Shown: positions 17,135 to 25,726 of the stretch, piece after piece
How the letters are laid out: each line of letters opens with the position of its first letter
Numbering within the stretch: position 1 is the stretch's first letter
The notes under the pieces: model-generated
Databases searched by the model: none
Seen by the model: only the letters and a program-made list of their open reading frames with translations
What the model was told of the DNA's origin: nothing
From: Frankia sp. AiPa1
Lineage (GTDB): Bacteria > Actinomycetota > Actinomycetes > Frankiales > Frankiaceae
Reading direction: 5' to 3'
DNA length: 64,000 bases
NCBI RefSeq assembly: GCF_023243075.1
Contig: NZ_JALKFZ020000179.1
Coordinates: 1 to 64,000 of the forward strand
Made by a program: the position numbers and the translations under genes

Positions 17135-17976
17135 GGGTGTGCTCCAAGGAAGTCGAGGATGGCGGTGTTGACGGTGTCCGGCCGTTCGAACTGCGGCCAT
17201 TGCTTCGCGCCTGGCACGGTCACGACCTGGGCGCGGGCCGCCTGTGCGGCGGACCGCACGACGGCCGGCGGGGTGTGCCCGTGCTCACCACGCACGAACA
17301 GCGCGGGAACGGTGAGCTCGCCGAGCCGCTGGGGGGTGAGCAGCCAGGGCGAGTGATCGGCCGCCCGCACCGACCGGTGCACCGCGCGTGCCTCGTCCGG
17401 CGCGTACAGGCGGGCTCGCACCAGCACCAGTTCCGGATCGAGCGCTTCGGGATCGGCCAGCAGCCCCCGCAGCCGCGTCGCGACGGCCGCCGCGGTGGGC
17501 TGCTCGTAGGCCTGCCCTCCGGACCGGTAGGCGGCGCGGACCCTGGTGTCGGACAGGCGTTCGGCCTCGTCCTGGAGCCCGGCGGGCTCGATCAGGACCA
17601 GTCCGGCCACCCGATCGGGCGTCGCCAGCGCGAGCAGCGCCGCCGCCCAGCCGCCGAGGGACTGCCCGACCAGGTGGACCCGGTCGAGGTGCAGCCGGTC
17701 CAGGACCGCCGTCGCGTGCGCGGTGAGCGTGTCGATGGTGTAGCGGCCGTCCGCCGGACGTTCCGTCAGACCGTGGCCGAGCAGGTCCAGGGCGATCGCC
17801 CGGTACCCGCCCGCGGCGACCGCGGCCAGGTTGCGGGCGAAGGTCTCCAGGTGACCGCCCCTGCCGTGCAGGAAGACCACCGGTGGCCCCTCGCCGATGA
17901 GCACGGCCCGGGTGCCGACCCCGGCCACTGGGATGACACGCAGCTCGGCGCCCAGCAGATCCGTCCAGAGGCTCAC
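17131..17976 (-). CDS. Alpha/beta hydrolase, paralogue of the neighbour
   Basis: A 281-residue alpha/beta hydrolase with VVFLHGRGGHLETFARNL, nucleophile elbow VGQSLGGWAAA, acid loop ALFVRGEHGH and a late GAKQWPQFERPD. In the last motif Gln replaces the His expected before WPQFE (compare GAGHWPMYE in the paralogue), so the catalytic His may be absent or shifted. The GTG start overlaps the upstream dienelactone-hydrolase stop by 4 bp. It may be specialised or partly inactive relative to its sister. Confidence 0.87.
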   Translation of the reverse strand: MSLWTDLLGAELRVIPVAGVGTRAVLIGEGPPVVFLHGRGGHLETFARNLAAVAAGGYRAIALDLLGHGLTERPADGRYTIDTLTAHATAVLDRLHLDRVHLVGQSLGGWAAALLALATPDRVAGLVLIEPAGLQDEAERLSDTRVRAAYRSGGQAYEQPTAAAVATRLRGLLADPEALDPELVLVRARLYAPDEARAVHRSVRAADHSPWLLTPQRLGELTVPALFVRGEHGHTPPAVVRSAAQAARAQVVTVPGAKQWPQFERPDTVNTAILDFLGAHP

Positions 17977-18953
17977 AGGTGAGCCGCGAGGAAGTCGAGC
18001 GAGCGCTGCCAGGTGAGCTCGGCCGCCTCCCGGTGGTGGCTGGGGTGGGTGTCGTCGTGGTACGCGTGGCCGGCGCCCTCGTACACGAGGACCTCGGCGT
18101 CCTGGCCGCTCTCGCCGAGCGCCTCGGTCAGCCTCTTCACCTGGTCGAGCGGGATGACCTCGTCGCTACCGCCGAAATGCGCCTGCACCGCGCAGCGGAC
18201 CGTGTGCGCGGTCTCGATGCGCGAGCGGGTGCGGCCGGTCGGGCTGTAGGCGGGCGGGAGCTCGGGCAGGCCGTAGAGCGCGACCACACCCGACAACCGG
18301 TCGGTCCGCGTCGCCCAGGACAGCACGAGCCCGCCGCCGAGACAGAAGCCGATGGCGACCGCCCGCGAGGCGTCGACATCGCCGCGCCCGGCCAGGTAGT
18401 CCAGGCCCGCCTCCAGGTCGGGGATGGCCTGCTCGTCGGCGGCGGCCAGGAACGCCTTCGCCCGGCGCTCCTCCGGCGTCGTGTAGTCCTGGGGCGGGCG
18501 GCCGCCGATCCTGCTGTACAGATCGACGGTCAGGCAGGCGTACCCGGCGGCGGCGATCCGTTCGGTCACGTCCTGCCGGTGCTGGGTGACGCCGAGGTTC
18601 TCGTGCGCCATGATCACCACCCGCGGCGGCGGGCCGTCGGACGTCGCCGGAACGGCCAGATACCCGCGGATCTCATCACCGCCGCTGGGGAAGGTCACCC
18701 ACATGGTCGCCTCCTCGGGCGTCGGGAGTGCGTACATGGCGCTGTGCGGAACCCCGAGGCTGACCATGAGGTTGCGCAGAGCGACCGGATTCATGCCGCC
18801 AGCCAGCAGCCAGGCGGCGTCCCTGGCCAGCACGGCCCGCCGCTCCCGATTGGTGAGCGGATAGTCGAGCAGCGCCTCGGCCAGGTCCTCGCGCAGCTCC
18901 GCGCGGCGGTGCTCCAGGTCCCAGGCCAGGCGGTTGAGGCCGACGAGGTTCAT
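17973..18953 (-). CDS. LigA-like domain fused to dienelactone hydrolase
   Basis: A 326-residue protein in two parts. Residues 1 to about 75 (NRLAWDLEHRRAELREDL, YPLTNRERRAVLARDAAWLL, GGMNPVALRNLMVSLG) resemble the small alpha subunit (LigA) of protocatechuate 4,5-dioxygenase. Residues about 80-326 are a dienelactone hydrolase: VVIMAHENLGVTQHRQD, nucleophile elbow GFCLGGG (Cys nucleophile), and the His of GAGHAYHDDTHPSHH. The ATG at 18953 overlaps the LigB gene's stop by 4 bp (ATGA). A LigA segment carried on a hydrolase right beside a lone LigB subunit suggests a physically linked ring-cleavage and lactone-opening unit. Confidence 0.85.
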   Translation of the reverse strand: MNLVGLNRLAWDLEHRRAELREDLAEALLDYPLTNRERRAVLARDAAWLLAGGMNPVALRNLMVSLGVPHSAMYALPTPEEATMWVTFPSGGDEIRGYLAVPATSDGPPPRVVIMAHENLGVTQHRQDVTERIAAAGYACLTVDLYSRIGGRPPQDYTTPEERRAKAFLAAADEQAIPDLEAGLDYLAGRGDVDASRAVAIGFCLGGGLVLSWATRTDRLSGVVALYGLPELPPAYSPTGRTRSRIETAHTVRCAVQAHFGGSDEVIPLDQVKRLTEALGESGQDAEVLVYEGAGHAYHDDTHPSHHREAAELTWQRSLDFLAAHL

Positions 18954-19759
18954 GGCGCCACCTCGAAGGCGGCGATGCCGATGCCGACGGTCCAGGCAGG
19001 CATCGGCCGGTAGGCGTAGGTGCGGGCAGGCCCGCACCCGGCCGCACCTACGGCGATCAGCCAGGTCCGCAGCTCCAGCGCGCCGTTGCCGGCCTCGTGC
19101 TCGATCCAGCGGTCGCTCCAGTCGAGCGTCTCCGCCACCCCGCCCCGTTCCAGGAGGGACAGGAACGCCTCGTCGAAGGCCGGATTGATGTCGCCGAAGC
19201 GCGGCAGCCCGACCCAGTGCGACAGGCCGCCGGTCGCGATGACCCCGATACGGGCCTCCCCCGGTGTCTCCCGCAGGGCCTGGCCGAGTCGCAGGCAGCG
19301 GCGCAGCGTCGGCAGCGGCGGGGTGTTGCAGTTGACGAACAGCGGCACCACCCCGGCGGCGGCGGCGGCCGGCAGCTTGGTGCAGGGCACCGTGAAGCTG
19401 TGGTCCAGGCGCATCGTGTGCGACCGGGCGGTCTCGAACCCGGCCTCAGTCAGGCCATGGAGCAGCTCGGCGGCGAGCCCCGGGCGGCCCTTGATCCGGC
19501 CACCAGGGTTGCCGAATTCGCCCCAGCCCTCGAAGTCGTCGGCGACGCCGAGACAGAAGGCCGGGTAGTTGTCCAGCCCGAACGTCTCGTAGTGGTCGGT
19601 GGCGACCACGACGACGCCGTCGAGTTCGGCGGAGGCGATCTCGGCGTCCAGACGGCGCCAGGCGTCGTGCAGGACGCCGGAGTCGGCCGGGGCGGTGTGC
19701 GGGTCCTTGACGATCGCGCCGACGTGCGAGGTCGCCGCGGCGAGGACGACACGAACCAT
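18950..19759 (-). CDS. LigB-type (class III) extradiol ring-cleavage dioxygenase subunit
   Basis: A 269-residue non-haem Fe(II) dioxygenase catalytic subunit. Candidate metal and catalytic residues stand in LigB order: His of AATSHVGAIVK, His of VVVATDHYETF, catalytic His of ATGGLSHWVGLPRFGDINPA, and Glu in WIEHEAGNG. LigB enzymes split catechol-type rings next to the diol and normally need a LigA partner; the following gene carries a LigA-like domain. The start ATG overlaps the upstream stop (TGATG). The true substrate (protocatechuate-, gallate- or other type) is not readable. Confidence 0.88.
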   Translation of the reverse strand: MVRVVLAAATSHVGAIVKDPHTAPADSGVLHDAWRRLDAEIASAELDGVVVVATDHYETFGLDNYPAFCLGVADDFEGWGEFGNPGGRIKGRPGLAAELLHGLTEAGFETARSHTMRLDHSFTVPCTKLPAAAAAGVVPLFVNCNTPPLPTLRRCLRLGQALRETPGEARIGVIATGGLSHWVGLPRFGDINPAFDEAFLSLLERGGVAETLDWSDRWIEHEAGNGALELRTWLIAVGAAGCGPARTYAYRPMPAWTVGIGIAAFEVAP

Positions 19760-21915
19760 CAGGCGTCCAACAGACGCAGGTCGTCGAGGTCGTCGGCGCC
19801 GCGCCGGACCACGTCGGTGGCGTGCAGCGTGCCGCACGAGGGGCAGGCGTAGCGGCGCAGCTCCAGCTCATCGCTCAGCCGGGTCGCGTGGCTCACCTCG
19901 TGCACGTCGTGGCTGACCTGGCGTCCGGCGTACTGCCGCCATGGCTCGTTCGCGGGGGCCAGAATGGTCCCGCAGGCGCAGCCGATCCAGTGGCCGCCGC
20001 CCGCTCCCAGGACTGAGAGCCGGTCGCCGAGCGGGTGCAGGCGGACGGCGTCGTCCGGGGCCGCCGGCAGGGCTCGTCGCGTGGGCCAGGTCAGCCGGTC
20101 CGCTCGGAGTTCGGCCCTGCGCCGCTCGGTCTCCTCGGCGGCCACCCGGCCGTCGACGAGGACCGCGCCGTACAGGCGGGCCGCGGCGTCCGCGGTGATC
20201 GCGCCGAGGTCGAGGTCGGTCTGGAGGTCGGTGACCGGCCGGTCGAGCGGGTCGCCCCAGCCACCGCCCGCCTGCGGCACGGTCGCGAGGATGTCGTGCT
20301 CACCGAGCCCGTACTGGCCCTGGCGTCCCCGCATGACGGGCCGCTCGCCCGAGAGGGTCTCCAGGTCCGGAAGTTCACCGGCCGCCAGCCGTGCCTTGAC
20401 ATCGCTGCCGTGCAGGACGGTGCGGGTGTTCTGTGCCCCCGGGTAGCCTCCGAAGATCCCGGTGGAGTTCGGCGCCTCCCAGCCGTGCGCGGAGTTGAGC
20501 GCCGTGACGTCGCGTCCCCGGTGGATCGCGTAGACCGCCCCCATGCTCATGCCACCGCGGTGTCGCCCGGCCCCACCGGAGTCGGGCACGAGGCCGCGCC
20601 ACAGGTACAGCAGCGGCGAGTCCATCTCGACGGCCTCCACGTTGGAGATCCGCTGCCGCTCGATGTTGTGCTGCCCCTGGGTCCAGGCGCCGTCGCGGTG
20701 GCTGTAGGCCGCGCCGCCGGTTGCCAGGCAGTCCATGATCACGTAGGTCTGGCGGGCCCCGTCCTCGCCGGCGCCGGTGAGGACGAACTTGTCCGGGCCG
20801 CCGGCAGGGGTGGCCTGTGCCTCTGGCAGCAGCTCCTCGGAGCAGGCGGCGAGCTTGGACAGGCACTCGACCGCCGTCATCTCGACCATCCACCCGGCCT
20901 CCAGCGCGCCACCGCTCACGGCCGCCGGACGGGCCGCGTTGCAGATCAGACCCTCGGGACACTCGACCTCGACGACCTGGAACAATCCCTCGTTCCACGG
21001 GGCGTCGAAGGCGAGCGTCGGCAGCAGCGCCGCCGCGATGCCGGCCATCATTCCCGAGCGTGCGCAGTTGATGTAGCCCTTGGCCTGCGGCGACGACGCC
21101 GAGAAGTCGAAGTGCAGGGTGTCGCCGCGCTTGGTGAGGACGAGGTCGACCTCGTAGACCTCACCGAGCCCTCCGTCGTTGTCGAGGAAGGCCCGGGAGT
21201 GGAGGCGGGCGTCGGGCAGTTTGGCCAACCGGTTGCGCAGCCGACGCTCCGACAACTCGATCAGGTTGGCCATGACCGTGCGGACGGTCTGCGCGCCGTA
21301 CTTCTCGGCCAGTCCCGTCATGGCCTTGATCGCGGTGTTGTTGGCGCCGACGAGCGCCCGCAGGTCGAGGTTGACCGTCGAGGGCATCCGGGTGTGGGCG
21401 AGGACGACGTTCCACACGTCGCCGCGGACCTTCCCGGACTCGATCAGCTTCACGGGCGGCAGCTGGAGCCCCTCCTGGAAGGAGTCGGTGGCGTCGATGC
21501 AGAAGCTGCCGGGCGTCATTCCGCCGACATCCACCATGTGGCACATCGCACCAGTCCAGGCCAGCAGCTCACCTTCGAAGAAGATCGGCGCGATGAGCCC
21601 GACGTCCTGGGCGTGCACCGTGCCCTTCCAGGGGTCGTTGACGAGGAACATGTCGCCGGGGTGGATGCCGGGATCCTCCGTGCAGTCCTCGATGACCGAC
21701 TGGGTGATGGCGGCCATCGACGACGCGTGCGAGAGGATTGTGCGGCCCATCGCGGCCACGGAGCCGTCGGGCAGGTAAAGCCCGACGTTGTAGTCGCTGG
21801 CCTCCACCACGTGGGTCGAGCCGGAGATCGCCGCGAGCGTCGCACCCTGCTCGTCGGTGATGGCCAGCAGCCGGTGGCGGATGACCTCGAAGGTCACGGG
21901 ATCGATGGTGGTCAC
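19759..21915 (-). CDS. Hydantoinase B/oxoprolinase subunit fused to acetone-carboxylase gamma-like domain
   Basis: A 718-residue protein. Residues 1 to about 560 are a HyuB-type subunit: DPVTFEVIRHRLLAITDEQG, PGDMFLVNDPWKGTVHAQD, ARSGMMAGIAAALLPTLAFD, RGLVPDSGGAGRHRGG, and VPQAGGGWGDPLDRP. The last 100 or so residues carry two Cys pairs (GCACGTILAP and YACPSCGTLHA) in a zinc-ribbon-like layout that resembles the small gamma subunit of acetone carboxylase. HyuA/HyuB proteins are ATP-dependent hydrolases or carboxylases; the fused domain points toward a ketone-carboxylase-like complex. GTG start with 4-bp overlap to hyuA. Confidence 0.88.
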   Translation of the reverse strand: MTTIDPVTFEVIRHRLLAITDEQGATLAAISGSTHVVEASDYNVGLYLPDGSVAAMGRTILSHASSMAAITQSVIEDCTEDPGIHPGDMFLVNDPWKGTVHAQDVGLIAPIFFEGELLAWTGAMCHMVDVGGMTPGSFCIDATDSFQEGLQLPPVKLIESGKVRGDVWNVVLAHTRMPSTVNLDLRALVGANNTAIKAMTGLAEKYGAQTVRTVMANLIELSERRLRNRLAKLPDARLHSRAFLDNDGGLGEVYEVDLVLTKRGDTLHFDFSASSPQAKGYINCARSGMMAGIAAALLPTLAFDAPWNEGLFQVVEVECPEGLICNAARPAAVSGGALEAGWMVEMTAVECLSKLAACSEELLPEAQATPAGGPDKFVLTGAGEDGARQTYVIMDCLATGGAAYSHRDGAWTQGQHNIERQRISNVEAVEMDSPLLYLWRGLVPDSGGAGRHRGGMSMGAVYAIHRGRDVTALNSAHGWEAPNSTGIFGGYPGAQNTRTVLHGSDVKARLAAGELPDLETLSGERPVMRGRQGQYGLGEHDILATVPQAGGGWGDPLDRPVTDLQTDLDLGAITADAAARLYGAVLVDGRVAAEETERRRAELRADRLTWPTRRALPAAPDDAVRLHPLGDRLSVLGAGGGHWIGCACGTILAPANEPWRQYAGRQVSHDVHEVSHATRLSDELELRRYACPSCGTLHATDVVRRGADDLDDLRLLDA

Positions 21916-24023
21916 GCGTTCCCCCTGCAGTCGATGATGAGGTTGTTGCCGTCGTCGACCAGCAGCGACTGGGCGGGGCCGAGGACGACGGTGGTACCGG
22001 GGAACTCGAGGATCGCCGGGCCGTGCAGCTCCGCTCCGGGTCCGAACTCCTCACCCCTGAACACGCCGGTCGACACCCGGCCGGTCTCGGGGAAGTGCAC
22101 GAACCGCTCGCCGATGCGTGCCGTCCGCAGGTCGGTCGTTCCGGCCGCTGCGGTCTCGGAGACCTCGGTGACGCTGACGCGGCCCTCCACGCGCAGGGTG
22201 TGCAGCTCGACGCCGGCGCCCAGCAGCGCGGTACCCGCGCCGTAGACCCGCTCGTAGACGGCCTTGAACTCGGCGACGACGCCGCGGAGCACCTCGGTGG
22301 TGACCTCACCGTCGGGGACCACGACGGGCAGCTCGTGCGACTGGCGGCGGAACTTGAGGTAGGCGATACGCACGAACCGGGCGCGCGGATCATCGTCCAG
22401 ATCGGCCCCGCACTTGTCGACGAGGTCGTTGAGGGCGGCGTCGATCCGCGCGGCGTCGAGGTGCTCGGCGGGATCGGGCGCGCCTGGAGGCGTGCGCTGC
22501 ACGTCGGTCATCTGCACGGCGCGGTACCGGTCGGAGATGACCGTGCCGTAGGCAGAGTGGACGGTGGCCGTGGGCGGTACCACCAGCGTGTCGATACCGG
22601 CCGCCTCGGTGTAGGCGTAGGCGTGGGTCGGGCCGGCGCCGCCGTAGGCGTACACCACGAAGTCGCGGGGGTCGTGCCCCTGCTCGACGGTGACCTTGCG
22701 CAGCAGGTCGGCCATCTGGTTGTCGGCGACCCGCCGGATCCCCGCGGCGGCCTCCTCCACCGACAGCCCGAGGGGTCCGGCGACGTGCTCGCGGATGGCC
22801 TTCTCCGCCAGCGCCGGGTCCAGCGGCATCTGGCCGCCGAGGAAGTACGCCGGGTCGATGATCCCGAGGACCACGTCGGCGTCGGTCACGGTCGGGCGGT
22901 CGCCCCCTCGCCCGTAGCAGGCGGGCCCGGGGACGGAACCGGCGCTCTCCGGGCCGACCACGAGCACGCCGGACTCGTCGACCGAGGCGATCGACCCGCC
23001 GCCCGCCCCGATCGCGGTCACCTTGATGCGGGGCATCGCCAGGTGCAGATCACCGACCTCGCTGACCCGCTCGACCAGCGGCGCCCCCTCGATGATCAGT
23101 CCGACGTCGAAGCTCGTACCACCCATGTCCGAGGTGATCACGTTGCGGTGCCCGAGCCGTTCGGCCAACGCGAGCGAGGCCAGCACTCCCCCGGCCGGGC
23201 CGGAGGTCAGCATCGACGCCGAACGCTGCGCGGCGTCCTGGGCCCGCATGACACCGCCGCCGGAGTCCATGATCGAGAACTCGCCCTGGAAACCCGACGC
23301 GCGCAGCCGGTCCTCCAGCCCCTCGACGTAGTTGCGGATGACCGGGCCGAGGTAGCTGTTCACCACGGTCGTGGCGGTCCGCTCGTACTCGCCGATGACC
23401 GGGGCGATCTTGTGGGAGAGCGTCAGGTAAGCCTCGGGCCACTCCTCGGTGATGATCCGGGCGGCCTCGGCCTCGTGCGCGCCATTGACGAACGACCACA
23501 GGAACGACACGGCCAGCGCGCGCACGCCGGACGCACGCAACCGGCGTACGGCGGCGCGGATCTCGTCCTCGTTCAGGGCGACGATCTCGGCGCCCGCCGC
23601 GTCGGTCCGCTCGGTGATTCCCTCGATCCACTCACGCGGCACGATCTGGTCGGGATTGCGACGCCGACTGTAGTGACCGGTGGCGGCGCCCATTCCCACC
23701 CAGGACGTCATCGACCGCTGAATAGCCATGGTGTCGGTGAATCCGCGGGTCGTCAACAGCGCGGTCGGCGCGCCCTTACGTTCGATCAACGCATTCGTGG
23801 CCGCCGTCGTGCCGTGCGCGAAATAGCGGACGGACGCGCAGAACTCCACGAGACCCATCCGATACGAGTCGGCGGCCAGTTCAAGCGCGGAGACCACTCC
23901 GACAGCACGGTCCTGCGGCGTTGTCGGCGACTTGAACAGGCGGGGAGGACTTCCCTCCTCCAGCACCACCAGGTCAGTAAACGTCCCACCGACATCAGTG
24001 CCGACAAAGAACCGTCTGATCAT
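21912..24023 (-). CDS. Hydantoinase A/oxoprolinase family ATPase subunit
   Basis: A 703-residue HyuA-type subunit, normal length. The ATP-binding actin-like start FVGTDVGGTFTDLVVLEEG is clear, followed by YFAHGTTAATNALIERKG, SGPAGGVLASLALAERLG, SDMGGTSFDVGLI, and the late VYAYGGAGPTHAYAYTEAAG. It pairs with the HyuB-gamma fusion encoded next. It is the first gene of the minus-strand ten-gene operon (24023 down to 11867). Reaction could be hydantoin-type ring opening or ATP-dependent carboxylation or hydrolysis of an aryl ketone; context favours aromatic metabolism. Confidence 0.92.
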   Translation of the reverse strand: MIRRFFVGTDVGGTFTDLVVLEEGSPPRLFKSPTTPQDRAVGVVSALELAADSYRMGLVEFCASVRYFAHGTTAATNALIERKGAPTALLTTRGFTDTMAIQRSMTSWVGMGAATGHYSRRRNPDQIVPREWIEGITERTDAAGAEIVALNEDEIRAAVRRLRASGVRALAVSFLWSFVNGAHEAEAARIITEEWPEAYLTLSHKIAPVIGEYERTATTVVNSYLGPVIRNYVEGLEDRLRASGFQGEFSIMDSGGGVMRAQDAAQRSASMLTSGPAGGVLASLALAERLGHRNVITSDMGGTSFDVGLIIEGAPLVERVSEVGDLHLAMPRIKVTAIGAGGGSIASVDESGVLVVGPESAGSVPGPACYGRGGDRPTVTDADVVLGIIDPAYFLGGQMPLDPALAEKAIREHVAGPLGLSVEEAAAGIRRVADNQMADLLRKVTVEQGHDPRDFVVYAYGGAGPTHAYAYTEAAGIDTLVVPPTATVHSAYGTVISDRYRAVQMTDVQRTPPGAPDPAEHLDAARIDAALNDLVDKCGADLDDDPRARFVRIAYLKFRRQSHELPVVVPDGEVTTEVLRGVVAEFKAVYERVYGAGTALLGAGVELHTLRVEGRVSVTEVSETAAAGTTDLRTARIGERFVHFPETGRVSTGVFRGEEFGPGAELHGPAILEFPGTTVVLGPAQSLLVDDGNNLIIDCRGNA

Positions 24024-24580
24024 ACAGACCCCAAATTCCGGGCGGCCGTACCGTTACGACCACATTGCGGTCCTGGAAATGTGCGCCAGGTCGCACCGGC
24101 GCTACAAGCCGTCGTTTCACAGCGCGAAATCGGGTCGACCACCCGTTTTACAGAGCGAAACTCGGCCTTACATCGGGAGACGGACGGTCATACGGCCGCC
24201 CACAGCTCCCCGCCCGCTCCTGAGGTGAGCCCGTTTCTCGGACACCTGCCCAGTACTCCAACCCGACTTTTGTGATCAACTGGGCCGCGGTGGGCTGGCG
24301 GTGGGTGGCCACGCTGGTGCGGTCGGACGCGGTGCGGGCATGAGAGAGCCACCGGGATCATCGGGAGTCTGTGCGGACAACCGAAGATCAGCCGGTGGCT
24401 CGGCGCCCCGCGCGTGGACCCCGCTGGATGGCGCCAGCGATTCGAGGCGTTACGACCCGGATCGGAGGTCACTTCGCGCGCGTGGAGTCCCGCGGGCGGG
24501 CCGGCAGGTTCCTGTGGGGCATGATGAGTCAGGGCAGCGAATGGTCAGGGACAGCGGGGATCTCGGCCAGGAGCCCTGCG
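24024..24580. other. Intergenic region with operator-like palindrome
   Basis: 557 bp without a supported gene, holding the promoter of the hyuA operon (leftward). The near-palindrome AAATCGGGT-CGACC-ACCCGTTTT begins at 24128; its inner arms CGGGT/ACCCG are perfect. The stretch 24024-24200 is less GC-rich than its flanks, as expected for a promoter. The right half (24250-24580) contains only short frames with no family signal and lies downstream of the aldolase gene that ends at 24581. Confidence 0.5.
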
Positions 24581-25726
24581 TCACACCTGGGTCCTGGCGG
24601 TCTCGGCGGTGGCGACGAGGTCGAGAGCGACGTCGGTGATCATATCCTCCTGGCCGCCGACCATGCCGCGGCGGCCGACCTCGACGAGGATCGAGCGGGT
24701 ATCGAGACCGTAGCGCCTCGCGGCCGTCTCGGCGTGCCGCAGGAACGACGAGTAGACACCTGCGTAGCCGAGGGTGAGTGTCTCCCGGTCGACGCGCACG
24801 ACCCGGTCCTGCAACGGGCGCACGACGTCGTCCGCGCCGTCCATCAGGCCGAACAGCTCGCAGCCGTGCTTCCAGCCCATCACGTCCGCGACGGCGATGA
24901 ACGCCTCCAGCGGGCAGTTGCCGGCGCCGGCGCCCTGGCCGGCGAGCGACGCGTCGATCCGGACCGCGCCGCACTCGGCGGCGACGACCGAGTTCGCCAC
25001 ACCCAGTCCGAGGTTGTGGTGGGCGTGGATGCCTGTCTCGGTCGCGGGGTCGAGCACGTCGCGGTAGGCCCGGAACCGGGCCCTGACATCGTCCATCGTC
25101 AGGCGGCCGCCGGAGTCGGTGACGTAGACGCAGTGCGCGCCATAGGACTCCATGAGCTTCGCCTGCCGGGCGAGCTCGGCCGGCGAGGCCAGGTGGGACA
25201 TCATCAGGAAGCCGGCGACGTCCATGCCCAGCTCGCGGGCCGCCGCGATGTGCTGCGCGGAGATGTCGGCCTCGGTGCAATGGGTGGCGATCCGGACGGA
25301 GCGGACACCCAGCTCATAGGCGCGCCGCAGGTCGTGCAGCGTACCGATGCCGGGCAGCAGCAGGGTGGTCGGGACGGCCCGGGAGATCGAGGAGACGACA
25401 GCCTCGATCCACTCCCAGTCGGTGTGCGCGCCGACGCCGTAGTTCACCGACGAGCCGGCGAGGCCGTCGCCGTGGGCGACCTCGATGGCGGCCACGCCGG
25501 CCTCGTCGAGCAGCCGGGCGATCGTGGCGGCCTGCTCGATGGTGTAGCGGTGCCGGACGGCGTGCATGCCATCGCGAAGCGTCACGTCCTGGATGTAGAG
25601 CGGCGCCGTGACGGGGACGTCCGCGACGCTGGCGCCCGTCGCCGGCCCGCACGACGCCAGCGCGGCGGCTCCCGCCATGGCGCCCGCCGCGATGTCGGCG
25701 GTACCGACAGTCTCCGGGCCGCCCAT
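24581..25726 (-). CDS. mhpE: 4-hydroxy-2-oxovalerate aldolase
   Basis: Last enzyme of the meta-cleavage pathway: splits 4-hydroxy-2-oxovalerate (or a homologue) to pyruvate and an aldehyde. Signatures: [18 protein letters not shown] (metal-binding Asp and catalytic His), [15 protein letters not shown], and the metal-binding [13 protein letters not shown], then [13 protein letters not shown]. Length is 381 residues because of a 40-residue Ala-rich N-terminal extension. The ATG at 25726 overlaps the dehydrogenase stop (TGATG); a start nearer the homology is possible. It channels the aldehyde to the partner dehydrogenase encoded upstream. Confidence 0.95.
   Translation of the reverse strand: MGGPETVGTADIAAGAMAGAAALASCGPATGASVADVPVTAPLYIQDVTLRDGMHAVRHRYTIEQAATIARLLDEAGVAAIEVAHGDGLAGSSVNYGVGAHTDWEWIEAVVSSISRAVPTTLLLPGIGTLHDLRRAYELGVRSVRIATHCTEADISAQHIAAARELGMDVAGFLMMSHLASPAELARQAKLMESYGAHCVYVTDSGGRLTMDDVRARFRAYRDVLDPATETGIHAHHNLGLGVANSVVAAECGAVRIDASLAGQGAGAGNCPLEAFIAVADVMGWKHGCELFGLMDGADDVVRPLQDRVVRVDRETLTLGYAGVYSSFLRHAETAARRYGLDTRSILVEVGRRGMVGGQEDMITDVALDLVATAETARTQV

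Noticed and set aside
20035-24275. Very long plus-strand open frames (736 and 750 codons) opposite the hyuA and hyuB genes
   Set aside because: They are antisense shadows of GC-rich coding sequence: Arg/His/Gly-rich translations, no family motifs and no ribosome site, while the minus strand carries complete enzyme families.
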